In this document: positions 34,404 to 42,895 of the stretch, piece by piece | How the letters are laid out: every line of letters begins with the position of its first letter | Position numbering within the stretch: position 1 is the first letter of the stretch | DNA from: an uncultured Paenibacillaceae bacterium | Lineage (GTDB): Bacteria > Bacillota > Bacilli > Aneurinibacillales > Aneurinibacillaceae | Length of the DNA: 64,000 nucleotides | Reading direction: 5' to 3' | NCBI GenBank assembly: GCA_946478845.1 | Contig: CAMLDI010000012.1 | Span: 1-64,000 of the forward strand | Made by a program: the position numbers and the translations under genes | The notes under the pieces: generated by a model | Seen by the model: the letters and a program-made list of their open reading frames with translations, nothing else | Told to the model about the DNA's origin: nothing | Databases searched by the model: none

Positions 34404-36343
34404 TATGCCATCCCCCCTTCATCACTTATGAAAATATCTTTATTTTCATTTACTTTAAATTTCCATCCCTCTAATATACGGCAAGTAAAATACTCATCCT
34501 CTATCAGGGCTGGACCTATTCCACATGTACCTGGTTTCATCTCTTCAAATTTATAAACTGGCACATCAATCTGTTGCAAACCTGTATGGAGAATAGATTG
34601 CTGGCGAACAGAAATCGGCTTTCGTTCCTTTAGCTTTTTCTTATTTTCAAGGCTGAAGTGGGCAATGGGTTTCACCACTCGCAGATGAATACGGACATCT
34701 TCGGCACCTTCTGTTTCTAAATGGATAACCTCTTTGTTATTAAAAGTGACACTTTGCTGTTCTCCATTTCTGATGAAGGTAAGATTGGTATACATGGTAC
34801 ACTCAGAAATATCGAATCCTTCCGCAAACATATCCCGCTTTGCCCTCTCTTCCAATTGATCTAATTTTTCCTGCAAACTGGCGATATTCCATTCTTGCAG
34901 GGTGGCCTTGTATTCATGGGCAATATCACTAAAGCTAATGCCAAAAGCACTAAATACCGCTGCCAGTCTCGGAACAATAATCTCCTTAATGCCGGCTGCT
35001 TTTGCGATACCGCAAGCACTCATGGGACCGGCGCCACCGAAAGCCAGCAAAGTCACTTCATCCGCTTGCTGTTGGTAAACCCCAAGGGCATTGGCGATTT
35101 TTTCCTCATAAGCTTTTTCCATGGACAACAACGCTTCATCCAGACTTATTCCTAAAGGCCTGGCAATTTTCTCTTCAATCGCTGTCTTTGCCCGGGATGG
35201 ATCAAGGGCCATACTGCCACGAAAATAAGAACTTGCATCCAAGACGCCCATTAACAGATAGGCATCTGTAATGGTCGGTTCTTGTCCTCCCCGCCCAAAA
35301 CAAGCTGGGCCTGGAGCCGCCCCTGCACTTTCCGGACCAACAACAATCTGGCCATTTTCCACTTTAAAAATCGAGCTTCCCCCGGCTCCCTCGCTAATCA
35401 AATCGCTTAAAGAGAAAGATGTAGGAATTTCTTCAATCTTTCCATATTGATCTTCTTTAATCTCTCCGGCCTTTACTAACCCGATGTCGGAAGTGGTTCC
35501 CCCAATGTCTAAGGTAAGTAATGCGGGAATGTTATAATGTTGGGCAAGTGCTTTCGTCCCCTCCATGCCACCCCGGGGACCCGATCCATAGGTTTTAATG
35601 GCTGTGGTTTTTGCTAACCTTGCCGAATTCCCATCGTTATGAAAAATAAGCAGGGGATTTTTAGTACGGTACTCCCGCAGTACATTTTCCGCATTGTACA
35701 GAAACCTCTCCATTCCTGAATGCAAGAATGAATTAATCAAAGCTGCCCAGGTACGCCTGCGATGATTCAAATCATCCGCTAACTCATGGGAAAACAATAC
35801 GGGTACTGCCCCCAAAAGGTGGCGGGGATATTTCCTTAAGATAATCTTTTTAATTTTCGTCTCATCTTCTGCAAGGTTTGGCCCGCTTAAACTAATGACA
35901 ATTCGATTAGCGCCCTTTGCAAGCAACTGATTCATTACATCCACTACACCGGTTTCCAATTCATATCCTTCACCCTCTGAATTAATACTAGCAACACGGT
36001 CATCTACCATGGCGGAAAACATTTCTTTTTCATCATTGCTTTCCTGCAAAAAGGAGGGATTTGTCCCCTCTCGCAAAATTAATCCCAGGCGCGGGCCTTT
36101 CTTCTGTACAATGGCATTGGTTCCTGCGGTGGTTGAATAGCGAAGATAATCCAATTCAGCCAATAGACGCTGGATATTTTCTCCCCCATAAAGCTCTTTG
36201 GAAGCCGATTTAATCACTTCGATGAAACATCTTGTCAAATCATATGGGGTAGTTAGCGTTTTGGCGCGAACAATGCGTTCCTGGTCGATTAAACAGGCAT
36301 CTGTGAACGTACCGCCATTGTCAATGGTCATGAGCAATCCCAT
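34403..36343 (-). CDS. apcA: HyuA-family (ASKHA ATPase) ketone carboxylase subunit, first gene
   Basis: 646 residues (about 70 kDa). ATP-binding motifs TIDNGGTFTDACLID at residues 6-20 and LTLDIGGTTSDIGLV, with AFGGAGPMSACGIA towards the C-terminus. It differs clearly from the second HyuA protein, so these are two distinct subunits and not a recent duplication. It opens the operon: AGAGGGG lies 8 bases upstream and a sigma-54 promoter lies about 125 bases upstream. Acetophenone carboxylase subunits, from memory of the literature, are 70, 15, 87, 75 and 34 kDa in gene order; here the order is about 70, 14, 80, 83 and 33. Confidence 0.87.
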   Translation of the reverse strand: MGLLMTIDNGGTFTDACLIDQERIVRAKTLTTPYDLTRCFIEVIKSASKELYGGENIQRLLAELDYLRYSTTAGTNAIVQKKGPRLGLILREGTNPSFLQESNDEKEMFSAMVDDRVASINSEGEGYELETGVVDVMNQLLAKGANRIVISLSGPNLAEDETKIKKIILRKYPRHLLGAVPVLFSHELADDLNHRRRTWAALINSFLHSGMERFLYNAENVLREYRTKNPLLIFHNDGNSARLAKTTAIKTYGSGPRGGMEGTKALAQHYNIPALLTLDIGGTTSDIGLVKAGEIKEDQYGKIEEIPTSFSLSDLISEGAGGSSIFKVENGQIVVGPESAGAAPGPACFGRGGQEPTITDAYLLMGVLDASSYFRGSMALDPSRAKTAIEEKIARPLGISLDEALLSMEKAYEEKIANALGVYQQQADEVTLLAFGGAGPMSACGIAKAAGIKEIIVPRLAAVFSAFGISFSDIAHEYKATLQEWNIASLQEKLDQLEERAKRDMFAEGFDISECTMYTNLTFIRNGEQQSVTFNNKEVIHLETEGAEDVRIHLRVVKPIAHFSLENKKKLKERKPISVRQQSILHTGLQQIDVPVYKFEEMKPGTCGIGPALIEDEYFTCRILEGWKFKVNENKDIFISDEGGMA

Positions 36344-36466
36344 TTTGATATCCCCTCTCTCTGGTTTTTCCTTCCCTTTCCAGGGATTTCCCTTATTTCC
36401 CTGGTTACTAGAATAGAGCCGATTTAAGCTCTGTTTGTCTCATTCCCCCCTTTTACAAATATATAG

Positions 36467-36484
36467 AAGCAAGATTCGTGCCAA
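36467..36484 (-). promoter_or_regulatory. sigma-54 (-24/-12) promoter of the carboxylase operon
   Basis: On the minus strand TTGGCACGAATCTTGCTT, with GG and GC separated by exactly 10 bases. This is a near-perfect match to the sigma-54 consensus TGGCAC-N5-TTGC. It lies 124-141 bases upstream of the first carboxylase gene and implies control by an enhancer-binding activator. Confidence 0.9.
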
Positions 36485-36566
36485 CCTTTTCTTATAAAAA
36501 AAAATTTTTGAGTTCAGTGTTAATAAGAAGATTTTGGGAGGATCATCATTTTCTTAGATTCTCAAC

Positions 36567-36602
36567 TTGTCTCACTGAGACAAAAAAAGTCTCATTGTCT
36601 CA
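36567..36602. promoter_or_regulatory. candidate activator binding sites (UAS)
   Basis: Perfect inverted repeat TTGTCTCA-C-TGAGACAA (36,567-36,583), then two direct half-sites GTCTCAT and TGTCTCAT. Another TTGTCTCAT lies at 36,436. The palindrome centre is about 93 bases upstream of the -24 element, a normal enhancer distance. It is the natural candidate site for the activator encoded at 37,952. Confidence 0.7.
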
Positions 36603-36604
36603 TC

Positions 36605-36642
36605 TGAAAAAAATAAAAAGCCTACTGCAATTCCAGTAGGCT
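36605..36642 (-). terminator. Rho-independent terminator of the alcohol dehydrogenase gene
   Basis: Perfect 9-bp stem AGCCTACTG / CAGTAGGCT with a 6-base loop, then TTTTTATTTTTTT on the minus strand, 18 bases after the dehydrogenase stop. Confidence 0.9.
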
Positions 36643-36659
36643 AGAGACTGATTTCTTAT

Positions 36660-37700
36660 TTAAGGATTGGTGAGAATGACCTTTAATGCACTTTCCTTGG
36701 ACGCATTACTAAAAACCTCATAGGCCTGCATGATTTCATTTAGGCTAAATCGGTGGGTTATCAATTGCTTAGGCTCAAGTTTATTTGATTCAACTATTTT
36801 TAAAAGCATAGGTGTAGTATTCGTATCCACAAGTCCAGTTGTTAACGTTATATTGTGGATCCATAACTTTTGTAGATTTAACTCAACGCCTTTTCCATGA
36901 ACCCCTACATTAGCTATATGGCCACCAGCTGTTACAATATCCTGGCAAATATCAAAAGTTACAGGAATTCCTACTGCCTCTATGGCAACGTCTACTCCTT
37001 TTCCATTTGTTAAACCCATGACCTTTTCTACAGCCTTTCCATCCTTACTATTTATCACTTTTGTTGCTCCGAATTTTTTTGCTACTTCAAGGCGATAATC
37101 ATCCAGATCAATAACAATAATTTCTGATGGTGAATAAAACTGAGCGGTTAATGAAGTAGCAAGTCCAACGGGTCCGGCTCCCACAATGGCAACAGTATCA
37201 CCCGGTTTTACTTGACCCTTAAGTACACCCACTTCAAAACCTGTGGGCAAAATGTCGCTTAACATGACCAGGGCTTCTTCATCAACACCATCGGGAATAT
37301 GATACAGACTTGTATCAGCATAAGGTATCCTTACATATTCAGCCTGCGTACCATCAATTGTATTTCCAAGTAACCAACCCGCATTCTCACAATGGGAATA
37401 CATGCTTTTTTTACAATAGTGACACTTTCCACAGGATGTGATACAAGAGATCAACACTTTGTCGCCTGGTCGAAACTGATGAACGCCAGACCCCACCTCT
37501 GCAATAACACCTACACCTTCATGTCCTAAAGTACGCCCATTAGCAACTGTTGGTACATCTCCTTTCAAAATATGCAGGTCGCTTCCGCAGATTGTCGTTT
37601 TGGTCATTTTAACGATGACATCTGTCGGTTCCTGAATGGTTGGAATGGGTTTTTCAACTAATTCCTTTTTGCCTGGCCCTTGATAAACTAATGCTTTCAT
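36660..37700 (-). CDS. zinc-dependent medium-chain alcohol dehydrogenase
   Basis: 346 residues; start ATG 37700 follows GAGGAGG by seven bases. Catalytic zinc ligands in TICGSDLHILKG and GRTLGHEGVGV; the structural zinc site is CGKCHYCKKSMYSHC (four Cys); the NAD(P) motif is VAIVGAGPVGLA. It resembles secondary-alcohol dehydrogenases. It lies just upstream of the carboxylase operon, on the same strand, with its own sigma-54 promoter, so oxidation of a secondary alcohol (for example 1-phenylethanol) to the ketone substrate is a good inference. Confidence 0.88.
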   Translation of the reverse strand: MKALVYQGPGKKELVEKPIPTIQEPTDVIVKMTKTTICGSDLHILKGDVPTVANGRTLGHEGVGVIAEVGSGVHQFRPGDKVLISCITSCGKCHYCKKSMYSHCENAGWLLGNTIDGTQAEYVRIPYADTSLYHIPDGVDEEALVMLSDILPTGFEVGVLKGQVKPGDTVAIVGAGPVGLATSLTAQFYSPSEIIVIDLDDYRLEVAKKFGATKVINSKDGKAVEKVMGLTNGKGVDVAIEAVGIPVTFDICQDIVTAGGHIANVGVHGKGVELNLQKLWIHNITLTTGLVDTNTTPMLLKIVESNKLEPKQLITHRFSLNEIMQAYEVFSNASKESALKVILTNP

Positions 37701-37766
37701 CAATATTCCTCCTCTATTATGATAACGGTTCCAAAAGGTCTATCTCCTTTCGTTACCTATTTAAAG

Positions 37767-37784
37767 AAGCAAGAATCATGCCAA
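37767..37784 (-). promoter_or_regulatory. sigma-54 (-24/-12) promoter of the alcohol dehydrogenase gene
   Basis: On the minus strand TTGGCATGATTCTTGCTT, GG-N10-GC spacing exact and only two bases different from the operon promoter at 36,467. It lies about 67-84 bases upstream of the dehydrogenase start. Confidence 0.87.
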
Positions 37785-37892
37785 AAAATACAACAGCCAA
37801 ATATAAGGATTTTTCTTTGATAGCAGTCAAAGATTGTTGCAATTTACTACAGGTGTAGCGATACATGGTCTTACCTTGCTATTGCTGAAATA

Positions 37893-37920
37893 AAAAAAGC
37901 CCACTTAAAAATTCAGTGGG
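37893..37920 (-). terminator. Rho-independent terminator of the activator gene
   Basis: Stem CCCACT / AGTGGG with a 9-base loop followed by a run of seven T on the minus strand, 31 bases after the activator stop. Confidence 0.8.
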
Positions 37921-37951
37921 GTTAACTAACAACCGTAACAAAAGTTACACG

Positions 37952-39913
37952 TTAGATAGTGATACTGTATTGTTTAATTTTACGATACATCGTGGCCCGA
38001 GAAATTCCCAACTTCACAGCAGCACCTGTAATATTCCCGCCCATCATTTTTATAGTTTTAACAAGCTGATCTTTTTCAGATTCGGCAGTTAGATCCACAT
38101 CATCTACGTTCTCCAAAATTTCAAATGGAAGATCATATGGATACAAAGTATCCCCTTCCATATTAAAAAGGGATTGCTCTATGACATTTTTTAACTCTCT
38201 TATATTCCCTGGCCAAGAATATTTTGTGAAATATTGCAAGGTTTCCATGTTTATTTGAATATGGTCTTTTCCAAATTGGGGACCTAGCTTTTGTATAAAG
38301 TTATGGACTAATAACGGAATATCGGAAATCCTTTCCCGTAGTGATGGGAGTCTTAGTTGTATTACCCTAAGACGAAACAGTAAATCTTCTCGAAATTCCC
38401 CTTTACCCACTGCTTCCATTAAATTTTTATGGGTAGCGGCAATCACCCTTACATCTACAGGAATAGGTTTATTTCCGCCAATTCTCGTTACAACCTTTTC
38501 TTCCAAAATGCGAAGCAAGTGAACCTGAACATTGAGGGGCATGTCACCAATTTCATCAAGAAAAATTGTACCGCCTTGTGCCAGCTCAAATTTTCCAGGA
38601 CTTCCTTTTGATTTAGCTCCTGTAAATGCTCCTGACTCATAACCGAATAATTCGCTTTCAATTAATTCACGAGGGATTGCGCCACAATTTATCGCAATAA
38701 AGGGGGCATTTTTTCGTTCACTAGCATGATGAATAGCCTGGGCAAACAATTCTTTCCCTGTCCCCGTCTCCCCAGATAGAAAAAGGGTGGAATTTAATCT
38801 TGCTGCTTTGCGGGCTTGATTGACAATTTTTAAAAAGGCGGGGGAAGTTCCAATCATATGATCAAAAGTGTACCGCAATGAACCTGGATCCTTTTGTTGA
38901 ACTAAGGGACTTTTCATTAATCCAGAGGATAACTTGCTTTCACGGAATCGAATCACAATCCCTAAAAGATTATAATCGATCATAATAGGATAAATAGAAC
39001 AAATGAATTTACCCTTGTCATCACCAAGGGAAATTTCTTTTTCTGTTATTTTTTCTTTGCCTTTTAATACTAGATTTACTAGTTTATCTAATTCATAAAG
39101 ACTATCAATGGTTTGAATTTCCCTTTGCCGGAAATAAGACTCCGCTTTTCCATTCATTTTTACAATTTTCTTTCTTGTATTTACTATTACTATGCCATCA
39201 TCCGCAGATCCCAATGCTGTTGCCAAAAAGGGGTTTACCTGTAATCCATCCTGATAGATGTTTTTCTCAATATATTTAGAAATGTGGTTTGCCGTTGAGA
39301 TCGCTAGTCCTAAGGTATGGGGATGAACATTTTTCCATTTTCCTGAAATATCTATTACACCAAGGAGTTCATTTGTAAGCGGATCCAAAATTGGGGATGC
39401 GGCACAAAACCAATCATGCCATCCGGTGCAAAAATGTTCATTAAACAAAATTTGTACTGGTTTCTTTGTTTTAATGACTGTTCCAATCGCGTTTGTGCCA
39501 CCTACTTCTTCACTCCATACTGCCCCAGGCATGAAATGTATCTTTTCCCCTTCTGTTAAAACATTCGTATCACCATACATATCCAAAATAAGTCCGTTTC
39601 TATCACTAATCGTAATAATCGTCTCAGACCCTTTTACTGTATCAGCCAGGTGTTTCATATCTGGCCGTGCAAAGGAAAGTAATTTTTGATTTTTTTCATG
39701 ATTAGTTAGTAAATCTTCCTGTTTAACCATTTCCTGGATTTTTATTTGGAAAGGATCGACACCAAATTTTTTTGATCTTTGCCAAGAAATTAGGATATCA
39801 GGTCGAATTATTTCATTAGAATGCCCTGCTTCCACATAAGTCGACCATGCCTTTTGAATAGACGAAGTAAATTCAACATACTCATAACAAGACAAATTTG
39901 GGTTCCAAGTCAT
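37952..39913 (-). CDS. sigma-54-dependent enhancer-binding activator (AcoR-like)
   Basis: About 653 residues from ATG 39913, preceded by GGGGGG at five bases; an ATG nine codons earlier has no ribosome site. Order: N-terminal GAF-type sensor (about 60-220), a PAS-like segment, the AAA+ domain with Walker A SGETGTGKELF, the sigma-54 contact loop GAFTGA in ESGAFTGAKSKG, Walker B IFLDEIGDM, and a C-terminal Fis-type helix-turn-helix (GNITGAAVKLGISRATMYRK). It is not a response regulator (no receiver domain), so it should sense a small molecule directly. Two nearby sigma-54 promoters are its likely targets. Confidence 0.92.
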   Translation of the reverse strand: MTWNPNLSCYEYVEFTSSIQKAWSTYVEAGHSNEIIRPDILISWQRSKKFGVDPFQIKIQEMVKQEDLLTNHEKNQKLLSFARPDMKHLADTVKGSETIITISDRNGLILDMYGDTNVLTEGEKIHFMPGAVWSEEVGGTNAIGTVIKTKKPVQILFNEHFCTGWHDWFCAASPILDPLTNELLGVIDISGKWKNVHPHTLGLAISTANHISKYIEKNIYQDGLQVNPFLATALGSADDGIVIVNTRKKIVKMNGKAESYFRQREIQTIDSLYELDKLVNLVLKGKEKITEKEISLGDDKGKFICSIYPIMIDYNLLGIVIRFRESKLSSGLMKSPLVQQKDPGSLRYTFDHMIGTSPAFLKIVNQARKAARLNSTLFLSGETGTGKELFAQAIHHASERKNAPFIAINCGAIPRELIESELFGYESGAFTGAKSKGSPGKFELAQGGTIFLDEIGDMPLNVQVHLLRILEEKVVTRIGGNKPIPVDVRVIAATHKNLMEAVGKGEFREDLLFRLRVIQLRLPSLRERISDIPLLVHNFIQKLGPQFGKDHIQINMETLQYFTKYSWPGNIRELKNVIEQSLFNMEGDTLYPYDLPFEILENVDDVDLTAESEKDQLVKTIKMMGGNITGAAVKLGISRATMYRKIKQYSITI

Positions 39914-39941
39914 AATATCCCCCCAAGGGCTATTTTGCATA

Positions 39942-39967
39942 AAAATTCGAGAAAATTTTCGAATTTT
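39942..39967. promoter_or_regulatory. inverted repeat upstream of the activator gene
   Basis: Perfect 9-bp arms AAAATTCGA / TCGAATTTT with an 8-base spacer, 29 bases upstream of the activator start. Could be an operator for autoregulation; function inferred. Confidence 0.4.
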
Positions 39968-40088
39968 CTGAATCTATAATTCTATCTTATATGCTAAAAG
40001 GGATACTATGTCAAGATGTTTATCTATGTGTTCTATTATTAAGCCTCTTCCCTTAGATACTCTAAAAGAAAAGGCCTATGGATTGAGT

Positions 40089-40522
40089 TTATTTTAAACT
40101 ACGATACAACAACCAACCGATGATATTCATAAGTAAACCAATACCAACAATGGCAAGATCATAATAGAATTCATTGGGATCCCCCGGCCTTATATGATGG
40201 ATTTCTAAAATATAATGGTTGATGATTCCTTTAAAAAAGTTAAAACTCCTGAACCCAGGAACAACCCGCTCCAAAAACGACGAACACTATTGGATTCAGA
40301 CCAGGGATTGCTTCTCCACAAAACAGTAGCAGCCCAAAAAGTGATGACTGTCACTCCTAAATGGAATACCCCATCACTTACAATTTGGTTAAAACGGTCA
40401 GTATGCATGTAAGTACTATGCCATTGTAGTATTTGGTGAAAGACAATCCCATCTAACATACCAATAATGCCAATGCCTAATAAAAATGAACCTAAAAAAG
40501 TTGTATGTCTTCCGCTATGCAA
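40089..40522 (-). pseudogene. DUF2243 membrane protein, frameshifted
   Basis: The first reading frame (from 40,522) gives the N-terminal part of a DUF2243 protein: LLGIGIIGMLDGIVFHQILQWH and GLFLGSG, with about three membrane segments. The remainder (FNFFKGIINHYILEIHHIRPG to LLYRSLK) continues in another frame. The two join if one A were added to the A4 run at 40,242-40,245 (T run on the coding strand). The break is therefore a single-base deletion in a homopolymer: a real pseudogene or a sequencing error. Function of the family is unknown. Confidence 0.8.
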
Positions 40523-40675
40523 CGTAATTACCCTTTCTTTTTTTACTCATTTCTTTTATTGGCATGAATCTAGTTTTTTAAGCTTATTGGTTGCTTCAGA
40601 GGTTATTTACCTGGCATCAAGCCCGGCCCGTATTCTTTACAGATAAGGATACGGTTTTTATTTTTGATACAGTTA

Positions 40676-40873
40676 TTAGTCAATTATATTTTTCACTCTA
40701 CCCACCTGACCATCCTGCAGTCGGACCTTAATGCCATGGGGATGATTTGGTGAATTAGTCAGAATATCCTTCACAATGCCAGGGGTGGTTAATCCGGTTT
40801 TCTGATCTTTCTTTAGTACGATTTCCACTTTAAGGCCTGGATGAATATCTTTTCGGTTTTGTCCACTTTTCAT
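40676..40873 (-). CDS. ywbE: YwbE-family protein
   Basis: 65 residues, matching the small basic YwbE (DUF2196) proteins of Bacillales almost throughout: RKDIHPGLKVEIVLKKDQ, GIVKDILTNSPNHPHGIKV and QDGQVGRV. A beta-rich KOW-like fold is expected. No biochemical role is established. Short single gene, useful as evidence that the host is a Bacillales-type organism. Confidence 0.88.
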   Translation of the reverse strand: MKSGQNRKDIHPGLKVEIVLKKDQKTGLTTPGIVKDILTNSPNHPHGIKVRLQDGQVGRVKNIID

Positions 40874-41135
40874 TTTCCTTTTCCCCTTCCAATTACATAA
40901 TTGATACTTGAAAAATAGGTGATAAACCCACGCTATCTCTAAATCCCTATCATATAATACTTAAAAAATAATATCTCCCGAAAAAGGTGGGGGCTTTTTT
41001 GGCTGTACAATTTTCTGTTCTCGGTGATAGCCACATAGGAGCTTCTGGCAGTGAAACAATTTATGAATCGGCTATTTAAAAAAACATTAGTGACAAACGT
41101 ATGTTCTGTTTGGTAAAATATAGGGAGATGGAAAG

Positions 41136-42602
41136 GTGGTGAAAGTATTGAGTTTAGAGCGGCAAAAGGATTATCGAACATTCAACATAGATATCAAAAA
41201 AGGACATCGCCTATACCCTTATTTCGAGGAACTGTGTTTAAATAGCAATAACCTATATAACACCACTAACTTTTACATTAGACAAGTTTACACAGCCTTG
41301 AATAACGGCAAAAAACTTCAACCATTGCAGCAAGAAATTTTGGAAATCATCTATCAAAATATCGATCAGATGAACGAGATAAAGACAATTTCTTACTATA
41401 AAAAAATTAAAAAAGAACAAAAGAAGCCCCTAGAATCACGAAAGAAAATTGAACTTAAACTATTCGAATTACCTACAAAAGAAAAGTCATTTCTTGGATA
41501 TCATTTTCTCGATTGTCTTTTTAAAACCATTAAACAAAAGGATTATTACTCCTTGCCTGGACAAATCAATCAACAGGTGATTAGAAACGTCGTTCAAAAT
41601 TGGACCAGTTTCTTTGCAGGTTTAAAAGACTATAAAGAACATCCTGATAAATATAAGGCAAGACCCAATATCCCACGTTATTTACCGAAGGGCAATCAAA
41701 AAGAAGTGGTTCTGTCGAACCAGATTTGTAAAATAACAGACAGTAAACATTTAACCTTCCCTAAGACCAAATGGAAGTTAAATATAGGGAAATTAGTAAA
41801 ATTAAAAGGAAAGCTTCAACAGGTAAGAATTATACCCAAAAAAGATTGTTTTACAGTAGAAGTGATTTACTTGGTCGGAGAGAAACCAGTAGTAGAAGCA
41901 AAAATGAATCGTTGCATGAGTATCGATTTAGGTGTGGAAAATATTGCGACCCTAGTCTTCAACACAGGATTATCTCCTATTTTGTTTAAGGGCGGTATCA
42001 TCAAATCCGTAAATCAATGGTATAACAAATTAAGGAGTTATTATTATGCAGCGTTACGAAATGGGAAAAATTCGAAACAGGGATCGTTCTATTCAAAAAA
42101 ATTAATTAAATTAGATAACAAACGAAACAACCAAATAAAAGATCAGCTTCACAAAATCAGTTGTAACATTGTTAAAATCGCAATAAGTAATCATATCGAT
42201 ACAATTATTATTGGTAAAAGTAACGGTTGGAAGCAAAATGTAGAATTGGGTACTAAAAACAATCAAAATTTTGTTCAAATACCCCATTCGATGTTAATAT
42301 CAATGATTACCTATAAAGCGAATGCCGAAGGCATTGCGGTCATCGTAACAGAAGAAAGTTATACGTCAAAAGCCAGTTTTCTAGATGAAGATGAAATTCC
42401 GACCTATCTATTGGGGAATGAAGTAAAAAACGTCTTCAGTGGAAAACGTATATCAAGAGGAATGTACTGTTCAAAGAATAATATCTTACTCAATGCGGAT
42501 GTAAATGGTGCTGCGAATATTTTAAAAAAAGTAATCCCAAATGTGTTCGCTAACGGGATAGCGGCTGTGTGTTCCCAGCCACAGGTGGTCAATGTGCGAT
42601 AG
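41136..42602 (+). CDS. tnpB: TnpB-family RNA-guided nuclease (IS200/IS605 type)
   Basis: 488 residues from GTG 41136 with GGGAGATGGAAAGG upstream. RuvC-like catalytic acids are in SIDLGVENIA (Asp), VTEESYTSKAS (Glu) and NADVNGAANIL (Asp). The CxxC zinc-finger pairs of many TnpB proteins are absent; instead the segment SFLDEDEIPTYL and SGKRISRGMYC occurs, typical of one TnpB subgroup. TnpB cuts DNA guided by the element's right-end RNA and helps retain the transposon. No tnpA transposase gene is present, so the element depends on a TnpA supplied elsewhere. Confidence 0.9.
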   Translation: MVKVLSLERQKDYRTFNIDIKKGHRLYPYFEELCLNSNNLYNTTNFYIRQVYTALNNGKKLQPLQQEILEIIYQNIDQMNEIKTISYYKKIKKEQKKPLESRKKIELKLFELPTKEKSFLGYHFLDCLFKTIKQKDYYSLPGQINQQVIRNVVQNWTSFFAGLKDYKEHPDKYKARPNIPRYLPKGNQKEVVLSNQICKITDSKHLTFPKTKWKLNIGKLVKLKGKLQQVRIIPKKDCFTVEVIYLVGEKPVVEAKMNRCMSIDLGVENIATLVFNTGLSPILFKGGIIKSVNQWYNKLRSYYYAALRNGKNSKQGSFYSKKLIKLDNKRNNQIKDQLHKISCNIVKIAISNHIDTIIIGKSNGWKQNVELGTKNNQNFVQIPHSMLISMITYKANAEGIAVIVTEESYTSKASFLDEDEIPTYLLGNEVKNVFSGKRISRGMYCSKNNILLNADVNGAANILKKVIPNVFANGIAAVCSQPQVVNVR

Positions 42603-42643
42603 CATTAACCCCGAAATCCGCGACTTCAGTCGTGGGAGGTTCA
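42540..42643 (+). ncRNA. right-end (omega) RNA and right end of the tnpB element
   Basis: The last codons of tnpB and the following 40 bases hold a GGCTGTG...CAGCCACAG stem, then the conserved end hairpin CCGCGACT-TC-AGTCGTGG at 42,618-42,635 and GGAGGTTCA. This is the usual shape of the TnpB guide RNA scaffold; the guide would be the host sequence after about 42,643. The 5' boundary is approximate. Confidence 0.6.
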
Positions 42644-42664
42644 TAATCATCACATCCTATAGAA

Positions 42665-42802
42665 TCATTTAGAAGTATTACTAAATTGATCTAATTGTTC
42701 AGTAGTTAGATGTCTTACAAACTTGTTGAAATCGATCGACTCCATCCCGTAATTTTCACAAGCTGTTTTATAACTTTCATAAGCATTTCGATACATATCC
42801 AT
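42665..42802 (-). CDS. small hypothetical protein, 45 residues
   Basis: ATG 42802 preceded by AGAGGTG at an 8-base spacing. Product MDMYRNAYESYKTACENYG then IDFNKFVRHLTTEQLDQF; helical and charged, no signal peptide. I recognise no family. It sits directly beside the tnpB element's right end and is on the opposite strand, so the element may have inserted at its 3' side. Confidence 0.5.
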   Translation of the reverse strand: MDMYRNAYESYKTACENYGMESIDFNKFVRHLTTEQLDQFSNTSK

Positions 42803-42895
42803 TTTATTCACCTCTACTGTTATATAACAATATAATTTTATTATTTAGAATATATAACAGTCAAACTCTTTCGTCAATGTTTTTTTAGAAGCTGT

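Noticed and set aside
29626..36343. Hydantoinase or 5-oxoprolinase operon
   Set aside because: Two HyuA genes, a small zinc-ribbon subunit, a linked CoA ligase and thiolase, and a sigma-54 activator fit ketone carboxylases better.
40559..40577. TTGGCATGAATCTAG as a third sigma-54 promoter
   Set aside because: The -12 element should read TTGC; here it is CTAG, and no gene follows on the plus strand.
40640..40672. Terminator hairpin CCGTAT...ATACGG followed by TTTTTATTTTT
   Set aside because: It is oriented for the plus strand, where no gene precedes it; on the minus strand no T run follows ywbE. Left unassigned.
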